This document shows positions 12,693-23,800 of a stretch of DNA of 64,000 nucleotides, in pieces. Location: contig CM040741.1 of the NCBI GenBank assembly GCA_022829145.1, positions 53,414,180 through 53,478,179 of the forward strand, written 5' to 3'. The notes beneath the pieces are model-generated. The model made no database searches and had not been told where the DNA came from. It worked only from the letters and a program-made list of their open reading frames with translations. Each line of letters starts with the position of its first letter. Within the stretch, counting starts at the first letter, position 1. Position numbers and translations under genes: made by a program. The DNA comes from Albula goreensis (Eukaryota; Chordata; Actinopteri; Albuliformes; Albulidae).

Positions 12693-13037
12693 ACAGGGGG
12701 TCCTCGGGTTATGACGGTCTCAAGTTATGACAGTTTCGTGGTTACGACGCACTCCCATAAATTATTTAAACAATCTAGTTTCGACCTAAGCAGTTTGGTT
12801 CGTAAATACGACCACAGAAATAAAGATAAGAAATTGTTCTCTCCCTTTTTTGTATTACTGTTTCATTTAATTACTGTATTTTATATGTTTTGTGTTTTAC
12901 ATGTGTTGTGTGTACAGTGTGAGTGACTTAAGGTGTTAACTTAGGTATAATATAGGTATAAATTCCAAACTACGTCGAAAATCGACTTACGACAAGTCGT
13001 AGAAACGGAATTCGTTCGTAAGTTGAGGACCCCCTGT
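12693..13037. mobile_element. MITE with 13-bp perfect terminal inverted repeats (Tigger/pogo-like)
   Basis: The left end is ACAGGGGGTCCTC and the right end is its exact reverse complement, GAGGACCCCCTGT. Similarity continues inward with repeated TTACGAC/TTATGAC heptamers on both sides, so most of the 345 bp could fold back. The CAGGGGGTCCTCG-type end resembles Tigger/pogo-class elements, which duplicate TA on insertion; a flanking TA pair could not be placed without ambiguity. No transposase is present. Confidence 0.7.
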
Positions 13038-16000
13038 GTATATGTTATGGAAAAAACACATACCAAACTCCTTCAAATTTAAGTATAGGCACATCCAAGC
13101 CTGTGTAAATGAAAGTTGAAGGAAAAATCATGGTTAGTCTGAAGGCCCACCTCTACAGAAGGAATCTTGAATCTTTTTTATGTTCTTTGGTGTTATGATA
13201 GGTATCACATCATACATATATGCATGAGGATTTATTAGGGTTAATGGATGGCATAGTTAAATACATTCGTGCTTTTGTTATTGTACTTTATTTCTCTGGT
13301 CTGGAAATGATGCTAACCGGGTCTTTACCACTGCTGCTCTTGAATCCATTGGAAGCATGTATTTTCCTGTGTGCTGTAGCTTGCTCTGGACAAAGTTGTC
13401 TGGTAAATGATTGCAATGTAATATGAATGTTAATAATATTTGTATGAAACTGTTTGCTGTTTGGTTCTTGCTATATTTTTCTGCTTCTGGTGAACAACAT
13501 TTGTGAATCAGAGAAGTGAATGTTGAAATTCAGGACCTTTGCACTTACTACCTTCTGAACACAAACACTAAGCAAAAATCCCATGGAATGCAATGGCCTG
13601 TCATGCGTAAGTAGTCAGTCAGCAGTCATTATTATAAAGTCAAGTACAATGCTAAGGCTCAGAGAACTGCAATGACAGTCACAGCAAAGAAATCAAGGAC
13701 TGGTTCACCACAACGAGCGGGGCTTCACACACAACTGCTGGCACAGCACTGTGACACCCAAACATTACAGAGCCTGGAACATGAAGTGGTTGTGGTCGTG
13801 GTCCTGTGTAATTAAGAATTCAGTATCGGTGGAAAAAAGCCATAGATGTGTGATCCTTAAACACTGCACACCAATATCAATGTACAACCAAATTGTCACC
13901 ACCTCTTCTAAAATGTGTATGGAAATGTGTTCAAACACTTTGGCCAATGAGTTGGGTGTTTTCCGTTTAAATTATTTTCATTTGACATTTGCTGAATGTC
14001 ACAACTAGTGTGGAGGGTAAGTTTTGTCATCATTATCATCACCAAAGCCTACAAATCCAGCATAACTTGTGTTGCATATCTAGCTGCAGATGTGTACAGC
14101 AGCAATGTCTCACCACAGGATTGACACTATGACCTCCAGGCTATACACCCAGAGTCCTTCTTAACCCCACACACTTTTACTAATAAAAAATGAACATGTC
14201 TCTTTGACCTCCACTGCCAAGTGGTTAGAAGAATGAAGCTGTGTTGGAATGCCTTTATATAGGATAGATAAATGTCTGCTCTATACAAGCCTCATGTCCT
14301 CTGCTGCCTATGCAAACACTGAAGGTCACGTGAGGCCAGATAGCCTATCATGAAAGATATTCTTCACCCCAGAGAAAATATGCACATGTGAAAAAAACCC
14401 ATTCAGACAGAGAGGAAAATCAGATTCCCAAGAAGTTCTAGCTGCATGCAAGTATAGCTTGTGCTAATCCTTTCTGTTGACTTTGCCTGCAAAAGTGGGC
14501 CAGGTTAGCATTGATTGACAGGGCCTGTTCCAATGGATGCTGAGGCTCCTCACCCCTCCAGGTTAAGCCCTGTCTGCCTCATGCCCACCACACACTTCCA
14601 TTACATGCTGAGGGGTCCTGGAAAGGCCCATGAAGTCCCACATATTTCCATCACACTGCTGTCCATCCCTCCACTGTGCCTCCTTCACCTTCCCTATGAC
14701 CACCTCCAGATACATTGTGTATGGATGGGGGGACATGGACTTCAAGCTGAGAAAATGAGACAAATAGTGCCATGTTGGAAAGTCATATTCATTGTACAAT
14801 GCGTACGCTTGTTGCTGGTGTTGGCAAAGTCAGTAATTACAGTGCCACCCAATGGTGGGTAAATGCATTACCATTTTCATCAGAAGCCTAATAATTTACC
14901 TGAGGAAAAACATGATTGCTTGTGGGGGCCACTGTACATTTTCTTATAAATTTGTGTTGCAAAATGACAGGACATGGACAGTTTTTTTCCATCTTAACCC
15001 TAATAGTCATAGCATGTTTTTGTTGATCACTTTTTACTTTATTGGTATATCTGTATGGTGTGCAAAATGTTTACCTTACTGTGTTCATCGCAGATGTTCG
15101 TAAAATAGAAAAACGGAATAAATAGAAACTGTGAAATTGATTCTGATTGAGTTGAAAGTACCCCGAAAATCTATTAGCAATTAAATTCAAGAACAGCTCA
15201 TTTTTGGATGTCTCAGCTCATAAGGAAATTCTATCATTCAGTTAAAGCAGTCCGAGGCAATCTGCACATTTTCATGCAAATTAGGTGCTACAATATTACA
15301 TACCAATGTGAACTGGGCACAAATATTACATACACAAATTGAACTGGGCAGATACTACTCTACTGTAGCTTATGGCAATAGAAACAAGGCAATAAGATCA
15401 ACAGTGATCACAGTACCCATATGGAACTGAAATGCAGTGGGACCATTACAGTTAATTCCCTCCCACATCCACTCGCCCCTAATGTTTGGGCCAATCACAA
15501 TGAACTGTGCCTTGCGTGTGAAGAGGGAGGAAACCCACTCTCCCATTGCGACAAAAGAGGGAAACAGAGCTTTCACAATCTGCAGATCCAGCACAATTTC
15601 TCCATCTCAGGTTTCTTCAAGCAGAGTTAACACGATACATTTAAATGACCATCTCCAAATGTTAAGCTTATGACAAGTCCCCGGAGGTGCAGCATGACTG
15701 AAAGATGTCAAAGGCAGACTGGTAAAGGTGTTGTGTCTGTAGACAGGAGGGAGGTGTGGGAAGGCTGGGTCAGGGCTTTGCCACTGAAAGCTGACTGGCT
15801 TATAAACGTGGCAATGTTAACCCGCTCCATGCTTCTCAAACACATCCACTCTCACATACACCCACGCATGCACAGACTGCGCACAGCTCCACTACAATCG
15901 ACTCGATCTCATTTAATCAGTCTTGCTTCCACATTTCTCTCTACAATAGTCTTCACCCATTGGGTTTTGCCAAACCATCATTGAAACCAGTAAAAACAGT

Positions 16001-18400
16001 ACACTGTGTAGAGAAATGCAATGAAGAAGAAGTATACAGCACGTTGGATCCAAACCAGCGTGTAGTCAGGATTTTCTTAGGACACAGTATAACTTATCCC
16101 CCACTGCTTAAAATACTCTTTCCTGTCTGGCTGGAGTGGCCAGAGATTTATTTCACGGGAACAAACGCTATGGCAGTTCATAAATCCGTCTTTCTTACGC
16201 AGTGCCGAACACATACGTTACGTGTCACTGACGAGGTCCAGGGAAGGCAGGAGAGGAGGGTTTAATTTCCCCACCTTATTAAAACTGATTGGACGTGGTA
16301 CAGGCCATTTGACCATGGGGGGAAGGGGGTTCGGGAGAGGTCACAAGAGAGAGGGGGAATGGCATGCAAATTTTTTAACATCCTCATTCCTCTATTTCTC
16401 CAGAGCTCAGATGCAGCCTGGAGGCTGTGGTCTGAATATTGTGAGGTACATATGCTAATTTGCTGGGTGATAACCAAACCTTTCTCTTCATATCAATAAA
16501 GAAACTGGCTAATAAAAATTGGTAGTACTGCTCTCTTTAAAGGAAATTCCACTCCATCTGTATTTGAATACAAAACATTATTTCAATTCTTGAAATGAGT
16601 ATGAGTAAATATGAGTAAAACCTGTTGTTGTAGCTGCTTGTTTGAATATTTAAGTCAACACTCTGCAAGTGATGACTTTTTTGCAGGATGTTTTAAAAAG
16701 GTTTCCTCCGAATTCAAAATTCCCTGTCATATATTTATGCCTCATCAACTGCTTTAGCAGCTCCCATCAGTTTAGATGACACACATTTGCATGTCTCCAA
16801 AGACGTGTGCAGCTAGACCCTGCTTTCCATCGAGTCGCCAGGCAACTGCATCATCTATGCATCGGGCACAAGCATGCCAGTCTCCTGAGTGTGATACAAT
16901 ATTGGGACGGTCTCATTAATGCAAGAGTGCAATTAAAATTAGGAGACAAAATGGATAAAGATGGAAAAAGAAGTTTATGAAGGTGGATACTTAATACAGC
17001 GCTTCAATAACTGCATCTCAGCTCATCTATGCCATCTTCTGGCAGCCTCTTGTTAACGCACACTCCTATCAGTCACAAATGCAAACCTGCTGTCAAAAGC
17101 AGATTATTTCTTATGTAACCATATTTGCCAGCTGAATTTACAATAGTTTCGGAATAGTTTCATGTGAGCTGGGATTTTCCAAGCTGGCAGAATTCCAGCC
17201 TGGATTCAGATGAAATATACAAGTGACAGGCTGATAAATTCTGTATATTCAGGGTCATTTAAAGTCTCATTTTCATTTTTTTAACAGGGATGAAAGATGT
17301 TTTGTGTTTGAGATTTTAGAACTTCAGTATCAAAGACCCCTAAATAAAGAAAAATAGGGAAAAATAAGGAATCGATTATGATAGCCACATGAAAATATAA
17401 ATTCTGTAACTTTGGTCAAAACCTTCATACGGTACTGCTTACTTGCAGATGTAACACACCTCATCACTCCACTACATAAACAATGTGAGGAATTCAGAAT
17501 TTCTAGTCTTGACTTAAATGGCAAACTGATGAGACTGCATATTTATACAACCTTTCAAAACACTTTTTAGTTAGGGTAGAGATGGCTCACCACAAATTCC
17601 TGTAAAGCATCCTATTCTGTGATACAGGGCAGCCATTTTGTATGAGACAGCTCAGTGCTTATGCAGATGATGTATACATTTTTTCTACATAAACTAGACT
17701 ATAATTAGATGGGCTGATTAAGATAATCAGATGCAGAATTTGGCCAGGTCACCAGGGACCCCAGAGCTCCGCTGAACACCTCAACAGATGGGATAAAACA
17801 GAACGCTTCTCCATCTGTGAACAGATAAACAGTTTTCCATCTACATGCATGTGTGAGGGAACCCATACCTGTCAGCACATCTCTGTGTGTCCATCAGAGC
17901 CAGACAACATTCAAAATAATGCTGCATGAAGACCCTGTTTGTTTGAGACTGAAGCAACCACAGCTCTCAAGTGTTAAAAGTGTTAGCAGTTTGTGTACGC
18001 CAGTGATCGCAGTCAGGTTTCTCTTTCAATTTACAGAATGCTGAGGCAGTGACCCTTCAAATGGGCTCCATAGTCTGGGACGGGGACATCACTGGTTCAT
18101 CCAACAGAGCTCAATTCCCCTCTTTACAATATAATAAAAACCAGCTTTGCCTTATCCCCTCCGCTCTCACAAACCACACTTATCAGCCCTTCACAGCCAT
18201 GCTCTCCCACACACTCAGGAGGAAGCCATACACACATGACTTCCATTAATGTGATGTCCAAGCCTTGCTACTTTCTATATATTATCAGTTATAGATGAAA
18301 GACCACTGTCAATTTAGACATCAAACAAGATCAAGCAAAATCCTTTACCTCTCTGAAATGCACTTGGCAGGTAAACGACAGGTTTATAAATATACACATC
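13038..18400. other. intergenic; candidate conserved non-coding DNA around 16.4-17.25 kb
   Basis: No gene recognised. Plus-strand frames at 14,515-14,862 and 15,670-15,984 are GC-balanced but resemble no family. From about 16.4 to 17.25 kb the DNA is dense in homeodomain-type sites (TAATTTGC, CAATTAAAATTA, TTAATGC) and contains the X-box-like site listed separately, a composition I associate with conserved enhancers. Conservation cannot be tested here. Confidence 0.45.
16834..16846. promoter_or_regulatory. X-box-like (RFX) motif
   Basis: GTCGCCAGGCAAC fits the RFX X-box pattern GYNRCC-N(1-3)-RGNAAC with a one-base spacer. X-boxes usually lie near promoters of ciliary or immune genes; no promoter is evident here, so this would be a distal site or a chance match. 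Confidence 0.35.
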
Positions 18401-18720
18401 CAGTGGGGTCTAAAAGTCTGATTCGAGTAGTGGAAGAGGTTCTATTTTGCATAGTTTTACAATTTAATACAATTATTTAATTACATATTATACTAACAAT
18501 TTGAGTGAAAGATTGTATCTTTGAAAAATGTGCATGAATTTCCAGAATGTCTTAGTTTTCAGTATGTGCCCCTTTTGCTTTAATGACAGGGTACACTGGA
18601 GCTGGCATGGACTCCACAAGTTTGAGCAAAACCTGGTAAGACACGTCATCACATGGTATGATGTGCATAAAACTTCCTTGGATTTCAAGTGCCCCAATAA
18701 ATGTTCCATGGGGTCTGACC
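18401..18720. mobile_element. truncated Tc1/mariner-type MITE
   Basis: It starts with CAGTGGGGTCTAAAAGTCTG, a terminal repeat of a common fish mariner-type MITE family, and contains the internal phrases CCCCTTTTGCTTTAATGACA and GAGCTGGCATGGACTCCACA, which I recognise from that family. The matching right terminal repeat is not intact; only GGGGTCTGACC remains near 18,710. No coding capacity. Confidence 0.5.
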
Positions 18721-19245
18721 TTACAGAAGAGCTAAAATTCAGTAAAACATTTGTTTTTAGAAAAGTTCAACAGATACTACCCTCATTGAACATGACATTT
18801 CAAAACTACAACACAACATTGTATCACTTCTTCTGTGCTTCCCAACCGTTACCCAAGTCATGCCCATGCTACAGCAGCTCCCCCTTTTGTTCACCCTCTG
18901 ACATACTTCTCAATGACATCAGATCTATTCTAATGCATTCATCAAAACAGTGAACGTTTCTGCACAGCCAAATATAAACAGATTTGTTCTTCACTCCCTA
19001 ACGAAACACTTCAATAGCTGATTCCAAAGAAGCAATGAAACTTTAAAAACAAAGAACCTACCCAGATGATTGACAAACTGTGCATACCGATATTAAACCA
19101 AGTTATTTTTAAGTGACCTCAACTGTCCTCCAATAATCAGATTAGTGGCACATCCTAATAGTGCCACCTAGTGCTGACACATTACAGAAAGAAATGGTTT
19201 ATAGTATATCCCTGATGTGCTGAAATGCATACCCTAGAGTGACCT
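18721..19245. other. intergenic, no gene recognised
   Basis: AT-rich spacer between two transposons, with a CTCF-like motif at 19,161-19,174. Confidence 0.5.
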
Positions 19246-20085
19246 GGGGGGTGTTTCAGAAAGCAGGTTAACTCAATGGAATAAGGGGTTTTCAGTTTCA
19301 AAAAGCAAGATCAGATCAATTTGAGGTCAAATACTATGGTAATTTATGCTCTGCAGCTAACCTGCTCGGGAGCAGGTTTACTTCAACTAAACCTGAATTA
19401 CTCATCAGAATCCCAGTCGAGCCTGCACAGTTTAGCTAGGAGATACTTGTCGGACATGGTGCGCCCTTTTCTTGGTGATCCTGTCGACAGTGAAGCTCAA
19501 ATAATTCTTAGATCTTTATGTCGTGATTAGACACCGATTGAAAATGTTATTGCTCCCTGGTGATTATCCTTTCAAACATTAGTTTTTCTGCAGAATTAAT
19601 AACTTATTAGTGCAACATTCTCCAAATGGATTTGACCTCAGTTCGGTACCAAGTTTATACACTGCCCTTTTTTGCATTTCTTTAGAACATCTAAGATGCA
19701 GGCACATTACCAAGGCAACCGTTGTTACCATTACGATCACTCTTCTGCATTGTGAAGATTAATATGTGATGCTGCCCACACTATTACAAATGTTTTGAAG
19801 CCAAGTGGCGATGATTTCAAGGGTCACCCCAAAAAAGGTACAAAGTCCGCATAGCAAGACATTAATATTTCTTGAGTGAAAATGCAGAGAAACCAAATAC
19901 ATGTGTGAAGCTCTGGGATTTTTAGACTTGTTGCCATGGTGCATCCTGTTGTTTGCGCTCCATTGATGATGACTTTCATACTTTGACCATGAATGTAAAC
20001 TCGGGGTATGTTACCTCAGGTTTGTTCAACCCAGAGTTCAGGTTCAAGTTCAGGGTTGGTTAAACCACATTTCTGAAATACCCCC
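19246..20085 (+). mobile_element. PIF-Harbinger-like element (840 bp), non-autonomous
   Basis: The left end is GGGGGTGTTTCAGAAAGCAG followed by GTTAA; the right end on the other strand is GGGGGTATTTCAGAAATGTG followed by GTTTAA. GGGGGTATTYCAGAAA ends are typical of Harbinger elements in fish. Inside is a short transposase-like fragment. The 3-bp target duplication expected of the family was not clear (CTG against GAG). Confidence 0.65.
19440..19530 (+). pseudogene. fragment of a Harbinger-type transposase N-terminus
   Basis: The frame ending in TAG at 19,528-19,530 contains PFLGDPVDSEAQIILRSLCR, which resembles the N-terminal region of fish Harbinger/HARBI1-type transposases (pattern PF..DPVD..AQI..R.L.R). 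A stop follows directly where the conserved DR...-containing segment should begin, and the DDE catalytic core is absent. Dead remnant. Confidence 0.5.
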
Positions 20086-20448
20086 GAGAAGTTTATTGGT
20101 CAGACAGGCCAAATACTGAATATTTCAGCAAAATGCTTGAGCCAGCCATCTCTAAAAGACATCAAACATCAAAGCACCAACAACCAGTTGGAATCGTTGA
20201 TGGTATACCACATATTTTCCTATTTTAGTTAAGAACAGTAGTCGAATTGAGGTGCTTTTCAGAGACCTTGTTGATGTTGTAGGAAGGGTAAGAAATTTTC
20301 TCACTCAAATGATAAGGTGACAGGAAAGAGGCTCTGATGCCAGTAGTAAACCTCTGATCCATAAGGATGCTCTGCACCAACACTGCACTTGGGGTCAATC
20401 AGGCTGGTCAGAAATCCCAGCCAAACCCAAGGGGTTTGAACTCATTGC

Positions 20449-20454
20449 TTTATT
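20449..20454 (-). terminator. candidate DDX54 poly(A) signal
   Basis: AATAAA on the minus strand about 445 bp past the DDX54 stop codon. A nearer variant, ATTAAA, lies at 20,637-20,642. Which of the two is used cannot be told from sequence. Confidence 0.35.
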
Positions 20455-20897
20455 AAAGAGCTGCAGGAGACAGGACAAGTGATCCTCATGGACACACATG
20501 ACATGTATCCACTGGTGTTGAGTTAACTTAAGCCCCCCTCTTCAGCACACAAAGGCACTGCCATGTTCCTTACTCAGCTTTCAGTTTCTGCTCTGGTATT
20601 AATTACAGCGCACTCATAAGAATGGCATCCATTGCTTTTAATGGTGTAAGCCTTATAAACCTTTTTAAAATGCTTCTCAGAATCAAATAACTTTTTGAGG
20701 AATACAAAGTCATTGGTTGAGCCTGGTATTCCAGTATTCAGTTTTTGGTGAGTCGAGGGAATGGAGGTGGTGGGAGAGATAGGTCTCTATAAAGACAAAC
20801 CCCCATATTCCAGGCCCATCTCAACAGCTGCCATGTAGTCCCAGCCCTTGCTTCTCCGAGTGTGTGTGTGGCAGTGTGGAGTATGTGGCCCCGCACC

Positions 20898-23800
20898 TCA
20901 CATCTTCTTCCTCAGTTTGCCCTTTTTCATGCCGCCACGGCCGAAGCCTGACCTCTTGACATCTGAGAGGCGCTTCTTGCTCTGCTTGCGGAGATTCTTC
21001 AGGCCCCCACTCTGTAGGAACTGCTGCTTCTGCTTCTTCTTCCTCTGCTTCAGGATCTGCTCCCGGCTGCGCAGCTCTGACCGCGCCCGTGGCCCACCCT
21101 TCTGTGCCTGCGGCGGCTGGGGGCCCCGTCTGCCCCTCCGGCCTGAGGAAGGAGAGAACGCACCCAAGACTGCTGTCAGGTAATGAAGGCTGTGGCATCA
21201 CCAACAACAGTCATCAAACAAAGCTAGGAAAAATATAGCATCATAACTGTATAGTCACACACTCATCAGAATACAGAGGACTGTCATCATTACAGTTCCC
21301 ACTGGCTCTAGCTCAGAAGCACGCACACGCACACAAGCACGCGCACAAGCACGCGCACAAGCACGCACACAAGCACAAGCACGCGCACAAGCACGCGCAC
21401 AAGCACAAGCACGCGCACAAGCACGCGCACAAGCACAAACAAAAACACAAACACAAACACAAACACAAACACACGCGCGTGGTCAAAAGGCACTCTACCT
21501 CCACTTCCTGGTCTCCTCCCCTTTCCTGCAGTCTCTCCCTCAGAGTCAGAGCCACCATCCTCTATTTTGTATTTTTTCTTCCATTCCTCATAGCTGTCAA
21601 GTTTACAGTTAAGGAAACCAACCATCCTAATGTCCTGGTTTCAACTTTGCAACAACAGACATGCCCCTAAGGATGTAAAGGGCCCACAATGAGCTATTAT
21701 CACAGTCGAAATACCAGAGATGTTCTTCATACAAACCAGATGGTCAACTCAACTTGCATTTCTTCCTTCCTCTTCACTTCCTACTTCTAATTAGAGTTAT
21801 TAAAATAAAGACAGATTTTGACACATCCATGCAATGCAGCCAAACCAGAATTAAGCAGCTCCATTTGCTGACATGTCAAAATGCACTGTTTGGCACCAAT
21901 ATATGGATATATCACAGCCTGTCTCAATTCCTCTGCATTGCTAAGCTGTTACTGCCATTCCTGTCACATGGCTTTTGATGGATAAACTCATATGATGGGC
22001 CTGATACCAATGCTCCTCTATTACAGTCATGACAAACCTTAATTGTACCCCTCAGATCAGTTATCGCAAACACTACACCGTGTCAAAAAAGGATACAAGT
22101 TCTTCTTTTTCGAGCTGTTGACCACCTGGCCACTCTCTGTCTTCACTTTCTTCTTCTTGTCCTCCTTTCCAGTCTCACGTACAAATCGCTTTTTCTTGCG
22201 ATCCCTGCGACGAGAAGTCAGAGATTTTTGAAAGGAATTTAATTGAACAATCTTTCACAGAGGGAAGAGACCAGAAGAAAGAGGATAGTGAGTGCAGATC
22301 AGTGAGAAGGGAGAGGGAGGAGGCCGCAGTGGCTGTTGGGTACAACCCTTCTTACCACTTCATCATGGTTTTGTGCTGGTTGAGTCGATCCCCCTCATCC
22401 CCCATCAGGTCCAGGACAGCTGAGGATGCCTGCTTCTCAAATGTGCTCCCCTCTCCTCCCAGACTCAGCCTGGGAAAAACAGCACATTCCCTGTCTGCTT
22501 CAGAGGTACAGTTTACAGTCACTGCGCTCCTCTACAGAAACGGAGACTTCACAGAGCGCCATTTCAGTGACATCTCTTCCAGAGAGACTTTCAAGTTTGT
22601 CTTGACCATTCCTGAGTTTGACTATATATCACAACCTGTACTTCAAAAATGCAGAGACAAAGTGATCAGCATCTGATAAATTGACTTGTCATTGAAAATC
22701 TATGACTACTGTGGCCATAAAAGCCAATTTTTACAAGACATGCTCCTAAAACAATTTCAATATGCAGTGACATTGCTATCCTCCTCTTAAAGTTACAAAG
22801 CTAATGTGTAAATGCTACCCATCCATAGTTCTTTGATTAAAATCAAACAGTAAATCTGGCTGGACTGGGCACTTTGGAGGACATAAGTGCATGAATAAAA
22901 AGAGTAAACAATGCACACCAGAGTAAGAAATAAATCCTCATTAGCTCCAACTGCACACTTTCCCTTTGTTTAGTACATCACAGAAAAATGCTTTTGAAGG
23001 AAAAACTCTGTGTTTTGAACAACTGTTACCCATTCCACTTAGCGCACTATAATTAAGAACATTTGAGCAGTAAAAAAATGTGTGCAGCTTTTGTCAGTTT
23101 GTTAAATTTCCAATTATGTTCAAAGTTTGAATTCGCTGGGGCTCGCCATGTTGCAGGACCTCTGGGAGTATGAGGTTAAACATTCCTGTGGCCAAAAACA
23201 AGACAGAGTAAGCATTACCAGCATTCATAGCTTCCCTGAGGATAACGAGCAGCTTACGTCCAGCTTACAGCTAGAATGTTTTTAGTGCACAAATGTTCTT
23301 AGTAAGAGGTCTAATTACTGAATTATTTAACATTTGTTCAGATATTTCTGGTGCAGTACCACAGAAGGATGGGGTCTAAAATGTCACATCCAGCTAAAGC
23401 ACTGATACTCAGTACTGTCTGAAAGACAGTCTAGAGCAGTTTGTGACAAGGATGAGCATTCAAATTTTAGATAAACAGCACAAAAGGGAGATGAAACATC
23501 AAAATAGAGGAACAAGATCTGACAGTGAGGAGAGGAAGTAAGCAAGGTGTATGTGTGAGCTACAGCAGTGGCCATACCCTCTCTCTGAGTCAAAGTCTTT
23601 GGGTCTGTAAGGGATGTAGAACTCTTCGTCACGGGTGGTCCCTCTGATTTTCTTACTCTTCTGCCGAACTAAATCCCCTTCCTTCTCCCCAGACGGTTTC
23701 TTCCTTTTACCCCCCACCACTTCGGAAAAAAACCCCTGTGGAATATCAAAAGAAAACTCTTCACCAGCTCTCATAAAGAGTTACTGTGATGTACACTATG

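Noticed and set aside
14515..14862. 115-codon plus-strand open frame
   Set aside because: Also open on the opposite strand, no domain, no splice sites; probably chance in a GC-balanced stretch.
18528..18953. 141-codon plus-strand open frame
   Set aside because: It starts inside a mariner-type MITE and has no recognisable domain or splice support.
21308..21625. minus-strand open frame with long V/L/R repeats
   Set aside because: Translation of the CA/CG tandem repeat in DDX54 intron 19 joined to exon 19 read through its donor.
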